10,207 nucleotides of DNA, from the NCBI GenBank assembly GCA_041667545.1, contig JBAYES010000064.1:1-10207 (forward strand), in the 5' to 3' direction. Made by a program: the position numbers and the translations under genes. The notes below the pieces were generated by a model. The model was not told the origin of the DNA and ran no database searches. It saw nothing but the letters and a program-made list of their open reading frames with translations. Origin of the DNA: SLID01 sp041667545. Lineage in GTDB: Bacteria > Omnitrophota > Gorgyraeia > Tantalellales > Tantalellaceae. Positions 1 through 7,029 of this stretch are shown one piece after another. Numbering within the stretch: position 1 is the first letter of the stretch; each line of letters starts with the position of its first letter.

Positions 1-149
1 GCCACGCGGCCTCTCCCAAATGTTTGTACTTCGCTCTCTCCATGCCGGCCTCCTCTGGTTAAGAAGGCTTTATGGTATCGGGTTTCACGGCAGAATGGAA
101 GATGGGGTTCTAACGACGCTTACAGTACAACGGCGTCGATTATTATTAT

Positions 150-368
150 ATGATGCGAAAACTCAACGATGTGACGGAGGCTGTTGCCCGGGAGAAAAGC
201 GCCTTGTTTGTCGACTTGGCGAAGCATAGCAGCTGGGACGATGTCGACTTTTATGACTTTACACACATGACACCACAAGGAGCGGGAAAGGTGGGAAATC
301 TCTTGTATGATGCACTGAGTAACTCAATAAGAGATGCTGAACAAATTGCTCCGCCCGACAAGGAATAG
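150..368 (+). CDS. C-terminal remnant of an SGNH/GDSL-type hydrolase (5' part missing or frameshifted)
   Basis: This 72-residue reading frame looks like the end of an SGNH/GDSL esterase-fold protein. It contains the C-terminal Asp-x-x-His block (Asp36-Phe-Thr-His39), followed by a Gly-containing helix (PQGAGKVG) typical of the family's catalytic end. The preceding stretch AREKSALFVDLA resembles the beta-strand before that block. The family is usually 200-400 residues, so most of the protein, including the Gly-Asp-Ser-Leu nucleophile block, is missing. The frame is open back only to about 114. TAA stops in the same frame lie at 60-62 and 111-113, and no Shine-Dalgarno sequence precedes ATG 150. 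This suggests a pseudogene, a frameshift near 111-145, or an assembly error. Frame 1 is open from the window edge to about 150 and may hold the upstream part. Its stop codon lies inside a long hairpin. Its neighbour is a GT39-type glycosyltransferase, so a role in surface-glycan acyl modification is possible but only inferred. Confidence 0.5.
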   Translation: MMRKLNDVTEAVAREKSALFVDLAKHSSWDDVDFYDFTHMTPQGAGKVGNLLYDALSNSIRDAEQIAPPDKE

Positions 369-407
369 CGCGCCGTTTTGCTCTGCGCCATTCCTTGTCG
401 GGTGAGC
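348..407 (+). other. Long imperfect hairpin over the SGNH stop codon
   Basis: CCCGACAAGGAAT (354-366) is the exact reverse complement of ATTCCTTGTCGGG (390-402). Inside it, GCGC (369-372) can pair with GCGC (385-388) after one A/C mismatch. Outside it, GCTC (348-351) can pair with GAGC (404-407) across a small bulge. The left arm ends at the first base of the TAG stop (366-368). No T-tract follows, so it is not a classical intrinsic terminator. It may be a degenerate palindromic repeat, a processing hairpin or a weak terminator between the two plus-strand genes. Confidence 0.55.
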
Positions 408-444
408 ATAGCGTTCGGCTGCAAACAGGAGATAGACGCCAGCA

Positions 445-2118
445 ATGCTGACAATGAAGGACATGATGAGTAAATATAGACGAAAATTCGGCATCATTCC
501 CCTAATTGTGTTTGCCGGTTTTTGCGCTTTTATGCTAATGTATTGGATCACAAGCCAAGGCACCGGTGTCAGTCCAGACTCCACTACATATATTGAAGCT
601 GCACGAAGTCTGATTGCAGGGAACGGATTTTTCGCCCATGGCAAGGTCATGACCCGTTATCCCCCAGGTTATCCAATCCTGATAGGAGCGGTTGACTTGC
701 TTCACCCTGGCGACGTTCTTCAGGCAACTCGCTTTCTTGCTGCACTTTTTTTTGGGGCGAATCTTGTCCTTCTTGGCCTTGCGGTTCACTTATGCACAAA
801 GCGTAGCTTAGTAGCCACGGTTTGCGCCATGCTGTTATTCCTGTTTTCGGCACCAACAATATCAGTACATTCAATGGCTTGGACAGAAGCTCCCTTTATC
901 ACGTTTTCTATGGCAAGTTTTCTTTTGTTTTCCTTTTATGTGCCGCGTCCTCGTCTATACGTTCTCGTATTGGCAAGTCTTATGCTTGGTTTCGCAGCAG
1001 CAACTCGTTATGTGGGAGTCGTTCTTTTTCCAACCATAGCCCTTGCGTTTTTCCTGCTGGATAATCGATCTTTAAGGCTCAAAATCAGGGATATCGTTAT
1101 ATTCGTTGGTGTTGCGTCCCTTCCTCTGGTCTCTTGGTTGATTCGAAACATCTTGATTGCGCAATCCGCAACAAATCGAGAATTTGCCTTCCATCCCGTT
1201 GGCTTGAGTCATGCGAAGAATATGATCTTTACATTGGGCAATTTCGTCCTCCCCATACCTATCGCGCCTTTGATAAAGGCAATTTGTGTTGCAGTGGTTG
1301 TTGCTTTTTTGTTTTGTGGGATTTTATTCATTTACCGGAAGGTGTATAGTAAACAGGATGCAACGCCTACGAGCATTGTATTTTCAGTACTTTGTGTGAT
1401 GTATACCGTGATATATGTAGTGTTTCTTTTCATATCTATCTCCTTTTTCGAGGCACACACACCACTTGACAACCGTATACTTTTACCCGCTATCTTAGCG
1501 CTGGCCTCAGCAGGCATTATACTCGCCTGGTCACTGTCAGAAGAACTAAATCGTCACTGGATCTGGTATGGTTTCGTTCTTCTTGTGGTTTTCTCCGTGA
1601 GCATTAATATGATTCCTGCTATCGCAACGGCGGTGGGAATCCATAAAAATGGGAGAGGGTATACTTCAAGATACTGGAACAATTCGGATATTATAGCTTA
1701 TCTGTCGGACACTCACGAGATCAGGACAATTTACTCAAATGGTTCTGATGTAATTCGTTTTTTGACGGGGAAGGAAGCAGTTATAATTCCTGCAAAAGTG
1801 TCTTCATCTACGCTCAGAATGAACGAAGACTATGAGGAGAAGCTGAATCAGATGGTTCAAGAGTGTAGTGAAGGAAAGGCACTAATTGTATATTTTAACA
1901 CAATTACATGGCGATGGTATTTGCCTTCGATCGAAGAAATCGAAGCCAGGGACAATCTCCCAGTCTTAAGAAAAACCCAAGATGGCGTGATTTATGGAAC
2001 TCGCTTAAACTTAACCCCGGGAGGAGAGATTCAGGCCGAAAGGGAAAGGCGCAATTCTGACACGTTGCATTTCAAGGATCCTGTCACATTGAAACATAAA
2101 CAGATATGTGCGGAGTAA
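445..2118 (+). CDS. GT39/ArnT-like polytopic glycosyltransferase (PMT family)
   Basis: This is a predicted inner-membrane GT-C glycosyltransferase that would take a sugar from a polyprenyl-phosphate donor on the periplasmic side. After the first membrane helix (about 17-36) comes the family's first-loop signature: SPDSTTYIEAARSL (43-56), with the acidic residue Asp45 at the expected catalytic position, then a glycine (GNGF) and TRYPPGYP (70-77), which resembles the YPPGYP motif of PMT_2 proteins. About 11-12 hydrophobic segments fill residues 17-400. A soluble domain from about 405 to 557 ends in a charged, hydrophilic tail. A length of 557 aa is normal for the family. The start is uncertain: ATG 445 has AGGAG at 427-431 (13 nt away), while ATGs at 454, 463 and 466 are alternatives, the last with AAGGA at 457-461. 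The sugar and acceptor cannot be read from the sequence. The preceding SGNH remnant supports a surface-polysaccharide setting. Confidence 0.8.
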   Translation: MLTMKDMMSKYRRKFGIIPLIVFAGFCAFMLMYWITSQGTGVSPDSTTYIEAARSLIAGNGFFAHGKVMTRYPPGYPILIGAVDLLHPGDVLQATRFLAALFFGANLVLLGLAVHLCTKRSLVATVCAMLLFLFSAPTISVHSMAWTEAPFITFSMASFLLFSFYVPRPRLYVLVLASLMLGFAAATRYVGVVLFPTIALAFFLLDNRSLRLKIRDIVIFVGVASLPLVSWLIRNILIAQSATNREFAFHPVGLSHAKNMIFTLGNFVLPIPIAPLIKAICVAVVVAFLFCGILFIYRKVYSKQDATPTSIVFSVLCVMYTVIYVVFLFISISFFEAHTPLDNRILLPAILALASAGIILAWSLSEELNRHWIWYGFVLLVVFSVSINMIPAIATAVGIHKNGRGYTSRYWNNSDIIAYLSDTHEIRTIYSNGSDVIRFLTGKEAVIIPAKVSSSTLRMNEDYEEKLNQMVQECSEGKALIVYFNTITWRWYLPSIEEIEARDNLPVLRKTQDGVIYGTRLNLTPGGEIQAERERRNSDTLHFKDPVTLKHKQICAE

Positions 2119-2161
2119 TAGAATTCCCGACTTTCCGACGACGGTGGGGTCGGGGTCTATT
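2117..2161. other. Bipartite hairpin at the GT39 stop, between convergent genes
   Basis: AATAGA (2117-2122) pairs with TCTATT (2156-2161), and CCCGAC (2126-2131) pairs with GTCGGG (2149-2154). A small inner CCG-ACGA-CGG loop (2135-2144) lies between them. The outer stem begins within the TAA stop of the glycosyltransferase. No T-run follows directly on either strand, although a T7 run lies further right at about 2184-2190. It could act as a bidirectional transcription block, or be part of a dispersed repeat that continues towards the GH65 stop. The CCCGAC/GTCGGG stem core is the same hexamer pair as in the hairpin at 348-407. Confidence 0.45.
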
Positions 2162-2192
2162 CAAGAAAGTTGGGACGCTGCTTATTTTTTTA

Positions 2193-4508
2193 TTACTTTT
2201 GCAAAAATAGGTGTGACCCTTTTTTGAATTTTACTTGTTTCCATCCGGGAGGGAGATCGGGGGAGAGGGTAGCGCCGTCTTCATCTATGTGCAATCCCGC
2301 GAAAGCCCGGGTTACTATATCTATAGACCCGCCCATTATTCCCGTGTGTATACCCTCAAGGGTGGTTCCCCCTTTAAAGTCATGTATATCGGCCTCCAGA
2401 ACATTTTTGAACCAGTCGAAGGAAAGTTTTTTCATGCCGAGAAGGTGGGCAACATAGCAGTGAACGACTTTGCTTAATGTGGATCCGTGGCTTGTACGCT
2501 TTTCATAATACGAATAGTTTTTCTTAAGCATGTTCTTGTCGCATTTATACCCAAGTCTTGAGAAAATTTTGGCTACTTCATTGAAGGGGAACAGGAAAAA
2601 CAGCATAAGGACATCGGCTTGTTTAGCTGCCTTGTAGGCGTTGGGAGATCTCCCCTCGGCCTTGAGGATACGGTCCAGGCGGTGTATATTACCGTATTTT
2701 TTTCTGTAGCTCTTCCAATCAAGTTCTTTTAGGGAGAAATAACCCTGGAACTGGGAGATTATACCGTCTTTGTTCATTATTATATTCATTTTACGTGTAA
2801 TATCTTCCCAAAGGACAAGGTCATTATCCGTTATGCCTGTTCTTTTTTTGAGTTTGCGGTTTTTCCCGTCAGGCAATATTTCAAGTACGTCCATAGCCCG
2901 CAGCAGCGTCCACACTATAAAAAAATTACTATAAGCATTATCCTTAAGCCCCGCCTGTTTTGAGCCGGGAAGTTTTTCGTGGAATTCATCCGGGCCCATG
3001 AGACCTTTGGTGTGGTATTTTCCGGTCCTTTTGTCATAAGAACAAAGGCTTGCCGCGAATTTCGCCACGGAAAGTATGATCTCGGCTCCGCAACCGTTGA
3101 GAAATTTCAGGTTTCCCGTTATTATCCAATGCCTCCATACGTTGTACGCGATGGCGAAAGATACGTGGCGTTGGTTACGGCTGAGGTCCGGCCCCCATTT
3201 TCCGGACATGGGGTTAAGATGTATGGTTTGAGTCTCTTCCTTTCCGGAAGAACCGCTTTGCCACGGGAACATAGCTCCGGCGTAACCGTTCTTTTTAGCG
3301 TATTTCCGGGCGGCGGGAAGGCGTCTATAACGGTACATAAGCAAAGATTCGGCGGTATCGGGAAGGTGACTGCTGAAAAAAGGCATAAAGAATATTTCGT
3401 CCCAAAATATGTGGCCGCGGTATGATTCCCCGTGAAGTCCTCTGGGACCCAGTCCCGCGTCTATATGAACATTATTTTTACTGGCCGATTGTACCAGGTG
3501 AAAAATATTGAACCGGAGCATGGTTTGTGAAAAGATGTCGCCTTTTATCTTGATATCACAGACCTTCCACAGTTCGCGCCAGGCAGATCTATGCGAATTT
3601 AATAATTTTTCAAAGGAAACCGCGGCTGAAACACATTGGGACGCTTTTTTCCACAGGGCCCCTCGAACGCTGTCACGGGAGCTAAAAACCGAACAGATTT
3701 TTTCTATAACAACAGCTTTCCCTTTTTTGGCAATAAAAGAGGACTCCTGGTTTATCTCTGAGGGGCCCTTAATGATCCGTATCGTCTTGTTTTTTTTCTC
3801 GCCCGCTACTCGTACCTTGAGTTTTGACGCCTGGCTTATCTCTATTTTGGAATTGACCGTTCTTGCCGTAAGGTGAATTACGCTTTTTTTGACCGAACCC
3901 GAAGAAATAAAATCTAAATGCCGGGAATTCAGCGCGGAATATCGGGCGACGCCCTCGTTTTCAACGGCACCGTCAATAGACGACCGGACAGTGACGCTCT
4001 TTGAATAATTTTCAGGAGTTATCCGGTACTGTATCGCTATAATGTGAAATAATTCCATGTGGACGAGTCTTTTTTCCTGGATACGGGTTATATTGCCGGC
4101 TTCGTCGCGTACACGAAGGTCTCTTGTAAGTATCCCGATTTTCATGTCCAGTTCCTGACGGTAGGACAGTATCTCTGTTTTTTCAAGATCTATCCATTTC
4201 CCTTGTTCTATTCTGAAAGAGAGGAAAAGAGAGTTGGGGCAGTTCACGAGGTCTTCATTAAATATCTTTTTGCCGGAGATTTTAGTGGGAAGGGTGTTGT
4301 AAACCCCGGCTATGTAGGTCGCGGGGTAATGTGTCTCGGATGACTTGGATCCGGGAAGAGCGCTTCTTATCCCCATATAACCGTTGCCGAGAACGCATAA
4401 AGACTCCCTGAGCTTCTCATGAACCGGGTCGAAGCCTTCATATATCACTTTCCATCCGGTCAATTTCTCGTATATTCCTTTAGATGTCTTTTTCAATGAA
4501 CCTTTCAA
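2193..4508 (-). CDS. GH65 family glycoside phosphorylase (trehalose/kojibiose/maltose-phosphorylase type), C-terminus shortened
   Basis: GH65 enzymes cleave alpha-glucosides such as trehalose, maltose or kojibiose with phosphate, inverting the anomer to give beta-glucose-1-phosphate. Visible landmarks in order are the N-terminal REsLxxLGNGYMGIR (34-48), GHIFWDEIFFMPFF (365-378), PWQSGSSGKEETQ (415-427), the general-acid motif GPDEFHE with Glu508, KQADVLM (629-635), the phosphate-site loop TSHGSTLS (672-679), and EGIHTGIMGGSIDIV (718-732). The HGSTLS form, rather than the usual HSSLS, resembles my memory of the mycobacterial Rv3401/OtsB1 GH65 group. Translation probably starts at TTG 4508, overlapping the upstream HAD-phosphatase gene by 29 bp; downstream TTGs at 4496 and 4463 are alternatives. 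This implies coupled translation. The protein stops just after LPPGWKQVKFK, where family members continue into the last beta-strands, so about 20-40 residues seem to be lost. The substrate is undetermined; trehalose is favoured by context only. Confidence 0.9.
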   Translation of the reverse strand: MKGSLKKTSKGIYEKLTGWKVIYEGFDPVHEKLRESLCVLGNGYMGIRSALPGSKSSETHYPATYIAGVYNTLPTKISGKKIFNEDLVNCPNSLFLSFRIEQGKWIDLEKTEILSYRQELDMKIGILTRDLRVRDEAGNITRIQEKRLVHMELFHIIAIQYRITPENYSKSVTVRSSIDGAVENEGVARYSALNSRHLDFISSGSVKKSVIHLTARTVNSKIEISQASKLKVRVAGEKKNKTIRIIKGPSEINQESSFIAKKGKAVVIEKICSVFSSRDSVRGALWKKASQCVSAAVSFEKLLNSHRSAWRELWKVCDIKIKGDIFSQTMLRFNIFHLVQSASKNNVHIDAGLGPRGLHGESYRGHIFWDEIFFMPFFSSHLPDTAESLLMYRYRRLPAARKYAKKNGYAGAMFPWQSGSSGKEETQTIHLNPMSGKWGPDLSRNQRHVSFAIAYNVWRHWIITGNLKFLNGCGAEIILSVAKFAASLCSYDKRTGKYHTKGLMGPDEFHEKLPGSKQAGLKDNAYSNFFIVWTLLRAMDVLEILPDGKNRKLKKRTGITDNDLVLWEDITRKMNIIMNKDGIISQFQGYFSLKELDWKSYRKKYGNIHRLDRILKAEGRSPNAYKAAKQADVLMLFFLFPFNEVAKIFSRLGYKCDKNMLKKNYSYYEKRTSHGSTLSKVVHCYVAHLLGMKKLSFDWFKNVLEADIHDFKGGTTLEGIHTGIMGGSIDIVTRAFAGLHIDEDGATLSPDLPPGWKQVKFKKGSHLFLQK

Positions 4509-6099
4509 AAAGTTCTTTCACCTCCCCGGGGTCGTTCAGTCTGAAATTCGCGGCGGATGGAGCCTGTTCGGGAGAAACAAGTATGCCCGCGCCTCGTGTG
4601 CGGATCATACGGAAAGCGAATTCATCGGTAACGTCGTCGCCGATGTATATCATGTTCGCTTCCGACCAGCTCATGCCGATGGAATCCAGTATCCACCTTA
4701 TGGCCCTTCCCTTGTCCCATTCTATATTCGGCAGAAGTTCAAATACCTTTTTACCTTTCATAAGACGCAGGGATCCGGAGGCCTCCGCTGCCGCGGATAC
4801 CTCGTTTTCGATATCGGCCAAGTGTTTGTTTTCGTCGACCAAACGATAGTGTACGGCGACGCTGAACTTTTTCTTCTCGATAAAAAGGCCTTTTATGCCG
4901 CTTAGTGCGGCTTCAAGTCTCTCTATGCAGCGCTCCACATCGGGGATGACCTCTTTAGCTTTAGGATGCACCATTGTGAGATCTTTTCCTTTTATGTCCA
5001 AGCCGTGGCTTCCCGCGTAAAGAATATTGTCTATTCCCAAAAGTCCCTGCACATCTTCCCGGAACCTGCCGCTAACGATAAAAACGCGGCATTTTTCGGC
5101 AAGTTTTTCTACTGTTTCTTTCATTTCGGAAGATATGGCCGCGTCCTGGGGCCGGTCTACTATCGGGGTTAAAGTGCCGTCATAATCCAGGAAAAAAACA
5201 GTTTCTTTCTTTTCGAATATCTCTTTGCCGGTGCGAAGATAGCATGGGTTCAGAAAAATGGGAATATCCTCTCTTAGTTCCCAAAGCTGTGTGCTGGAAG
5301 GTTTGTATATTTCGTTCCATTCCGAAAAAAGGTGATGGGGTTCTTTTCGGAACCATTTCTGCAGCCATCCTATTTCCATGGAAGAAAGGTCTTTCATAAC
5401 TATGTCCGCGCCTCCCGCGAGAAGTTCATCGACGTTATTTTTCCTCGCGACACCTAAAACCAGGCCGAACCCGCCGTTCCTGCCGGCTGAAACGCCCGAG
5501 ACGGCATCTTCTACTACGATCGTTCTTGAAGGTTCCGCTCCGAGGTTTCTCGCGGCCTCAATAAAAATATCAGGTTCGGGTTTTCCCTTAAGGCCTCTCC
5601 GCGCGGAGACGACCCCATCTACTCTGGTTTCAAAAAGATCAAGTAACCCGGCTTTGCCTAAAATAAGTTCACAATTCTTAGAGGACGAGGCTACCCCGAC
5701 TTTTACTCCATGAGAGCTAACTTCTTTTATGAATTTCACCATTGGCTTGTATTGCTCGACACCGTCCTCTTCGAGGACTTCTCTAAAAAGGTCGTTTTTC
5801 CTGTTGCCAAGCCCGCATACGGTTTCAACATTTCCTTTATCTGACATTTCTCCGTAAGAAAGAGAGATCCCGCGGGATTCAAGAAAACTTTTTACTCCTT
5901 CGTATCTGGGTTTTCCGTCAACATAGGGGAGGTAATCGTCATCGTGAGTAAATTCCTTGAACGGTTCTCCGGTATTATCGGCCCTTTTCTTGAGGAACTC
6001 ATCAAAGGTCTTTTTCCACGCATGAGCATGTACGAGGGCGGTTTTTGTTATAACTCCGTCCATGTCGAATATAATTGCATCAAAAAGATAATCACTCAC
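4480..6099 (-). CDS. Fusion of beta-phosphoglucomutase-like HAD domain and trehalose-6-phosphate phosphatase (OtsB)
   Basis: This is a two-domain cytoplasmic protein of 539 aa. Residues 5-245 are a subfamily-IA HAD close to beta-phosphoglucomutase: FDMDGVITKTA carries Asp12 (nucleophile) and Asp14 (acid/base), followed by His24 and Trp28 as in the cap hinge of L. lactis beta-PGM, then ASSSKN (137-142), KGKPEPD (171-177) with Lys173, and VEDAVSGV with Glu197-Asp198. The insert YLPYVDGKPRYEGV (56-69) and TVCGLGNRK (93-101) recall the mycobacterial OtsB1 N-domain. Residues 298-535 are a trehalose-phosphatase: DYDGTLTPI (305-313, Asp305/Asp307), VSGR (342-345), AGSHG (362-366), and GDDVTDEF (487-494). 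Expected reactions are beta-glucose-1-P to glucose-6-P, and trehalose-6-P to trehalose plus phosphate. The start is GTG 6099, with AGGTGAG about 6 nt upstream. It is the first gene of the unit with the GH65 gene. Lys19 replaces the usual Asp after DGVIT. Function assignment is strong for both folds. Confidence 0.9.
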   Translation of the reverse strand: MSDYLFDAIIFDMDGVITKTALVHAHAWKKTFDEFLKKRADNTGEPFKEFTHDDDYLPYVDGKPRYEGVKSFLESRGISLSYGEMSDKGNVETVCGLGNRKNDLFREVLEEDGVEQYKPMVKFIKEVSSHGVKVGVASSSKNCELILGKAGLLDLFETRVDGVVSARRGLKGKPEPDIFIEAARNLGAEPSRTIVVEDAVSGVSAGRNGGFGLVLGVARKNNVDELLAGGADIVMKDLSSMEIGWLQKWFRKEPHHLFSEWNEIYKPSSTQLWELREDIPIFLNPCYLRTGKEIFEKKETVFFLDYDGTLTPIVDRPQDAAISSEMKETVEKLAEKCRVFIVSGRFREDVQGLLGIDNILYAGSHGLDIKGKDLTMVHPKAKEVIPDVERCIERLEAALSGIKGLFIEKKKFSVAVHYRLVDENKHLADIENEVSAAAEASGSLRLMKGKKVFELLPNIEWDKGRAIRWILDSIGMSWSEANMIYIGDDVTDEFAFRMIRTRGAGILVSPEQAPSAANFRLNDPGEVKELFERFIEKDI

Positions 6100-6127
6100 G
6101 GGATCTCACCTTAGCCCTTTTATTGTT

Positions 6128-6141
6128 GATATTATAATATC
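6128..6141. promoter_or_regulatory. Perfect 14-bp AT-rich palindrome upstream of the HAD-OtsB gene, containing a TATAAT
   Basis: GATATTATAATATC is its own reverse complement. On the minus strand it contains TATAAT (6136 to 6131), which could be the -10 element for the GTG start at 6099, giving a short 5' leader with AGGTGAG in it. No convincing -35 hexamer lies 16-18 bp further upstream; that place is occupied by the GC-rich hairpin at 6157-6174. An operator overlapping the -10 is an alternative reading. Confidence 0.35.
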
Positions 6142-6156
6142 CGGGATCTTACCGGG

Positions 6157-6180
6157 GCGCGGAAAAAACCGCGCTTTTAT
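6157..6180 (+). terminator. Terminator-shaped hairpin reading on the plus strand
   Basis: GCGCGG (6157-6162), an A6 loop and CCGCGC (6169-6174) form a perfect 6-bp GC stem followed by TTTTAT, the form of a rho-independent terminator for plus-strand transcription. No plus-strand gene ends nearby; the closest upstream plus-strand gene ends at 2118. It may stop antisense transcription from entering the divergent region, or it may simply be a cis structure just upstream of the minus-strand promoter. Confidence 0.4.
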
Positions 6181-6248
6181 ATTCTACAGGTAAATGAGGC
6201 TATTGAGAACCTTTTTTTTGTTCCAATTTTTTGTGAAGGGGAAAAATG

Positions 6249-6278
6249 TTGTCGGAAGCGCTGAAAGGAGAGTATAAT
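6249..6278 (+). promoter_or_regulatory. Candidate sigma70-type promoter for the glycine-repeat membrane protein
   Basis: TTGTCG (6249-6254), an 18-bp spacer and a perfect TATAAT (6273-6278) would start transcription near 6285, giving a leader of about 130 nt to the ATG at 6416. A competing reading of the same bases is a translation start: AGGAG (6266-6270), then ATG 6277, opening a 31-codon frame that ends with TAG at 6370-6372. I prefer the promoter, with low confidence. The remaining stretch between 6181 and 6350 holds no other recognisable gene or RNA. Confidence 0.35.
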
Positions 6279-6350
6279 GCGAGGTAGGGACAAGGGATGT
6301 TCGGAACTTTTTTCGGGGGGCGATCAGCGGGTTGTTTCGGCCGATTTGTG

Positions 6351-6386
6351 CCTTCACAATGACGTGAAATAGCTATTTTGCAGACC
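6351..6386 (+). repeat. Solitary remnant of the MITE-like repeat right end
   Basis: The sequence CACAATGACG...ATTTTGCAGACC resembles the right end of the element at 9227-9441 (CGCAAAGACG...ATTTTGCAGAACC), with the same order and nearly the same spacing. No matching left end was found upstream. It ends 30 nt before the start codon of the glycine-repeat gene, just upstream of its ribosome binding site, much as the full element does before the gene at 9468. Confidence 0.4.
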
Positions 6387-6415
6387 TCGACAACATGGAT
6401 AAAAAGGAGGAGGTT

Positions 6416-6925
6416 ATGGAATACACATCCAAAATTAACCTATTCTCTGTGCCTCTCATTCACATCACGACCGGAAAATCCGAGAACGGGGTTTGGAAAA
6501 GGGGTATAGCCAGGGGGTGGATCGCTGTAGGGGACATCGCGTTTGGAATACTTTTTTCCTGCGGGGGAGTGGCAATTGGAGGTTTTTCCATAGGCGGCCT
6601 TTCTCTGGGCATAGTAGCAATAGCGGGTTTTGGGGTTGGGGTATTCGCTTTAGGCGGACTTGTTCTCGGGGTTTATGCTATAGGCGGAGCCGCCATAGCT
6701 TTACATGCCTCTGTCGGAGGGTTTGCCGCGGCGTCAAAATATGCCATTGGCGGACTGGCTATAGCCGAACAGGCCAACAATGCTCTGGCCGAATCCGCTA
6801 TCAAAGGTTCTTGTTTTTTTAAGGCCGGTGAATTTTTAATGAAACACAGCAGGTGGGGGCTCGTTCTGCTTTTTCTTCCCATTGTGCTCAACATCAGAAA
6901 AAAACCTGGGGAAAAGAAATTGTAA
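6416..6925 (+). CDS. Glycine-rich pentad-repeat membrane protein of unknown function
   Basis: This 169-residue protein has an unusual repetitive core. From about residue 34 to 99 it can be read as roughly thirteen five-residue units of the form Gly-[Gly/Val/Ile]-[hydrophobic]-[small]-[Ile/Leu/Val], for example GGFSI, GGLSL, GIVAI, GVFAL, GGLVL, GVYAI and GGAAI. Pairs of units also make a ten-residue period. The N-terminus (INLFSVPLIHI, then a Gly-Lys-rich turn and ARGWIAVGDIAFG) matches a style I have seen in unnamed bacterial membrane proteins. A final hydrophobic segment WGLVLLFLPIVLNI (147-160) is followed by a basic tail, suggesting a cytoplasmic C-terminus. I chose ATG 6416 because AAGGAGGAGG (6404-6413) sits directly before it; the upstream ATG 6395 would overlap that site. 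Whether the repeat forms packed helices with GxxxG-like contacts or a beta-solenoid cannot be decided by eye. No function is assigned. Confidence 0.75.
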   Translation: MEYTSKINLFSVPLIHITTGKSENGVWKRGIARGWIAVGDIAFGILFSCGGVAIGGFSIGGLSLGIVAIAGFGVGVFALGGLVLGVYAIGGAAIALHASVGGFAAASKYAIGGLAIAEQANNALAESAIKGSCFFKAGEFLMKHSRWGLVLLFLPIVLNIRKKPGEKKL

Positions 6926-7029
6926 AGAGGGGATTCCGGTAACGGCGGCTTTCGGGATCGTAATTTTACTTGGATGGTTTCTTGCCAGGCTTCTCACGTA
7001 TTTTTGGGTAATGTTCTTACGACTAAGAG

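Noticed and set aside
20..229. Frame 2 at the left edge (69 codons)
   Set aside because: It is out of frame with the recognisable SGNH C-terminus over the shared stretch and ends in Cys/Arg-rich sequence, so it is unlikely to be a gene on its own.
2979..3425. 148-codon plus-strand frame inside the GH65 gene
   Set aside because: It is antisense to well-conserved GH65 motifs and has no start signal; a shadow frame.
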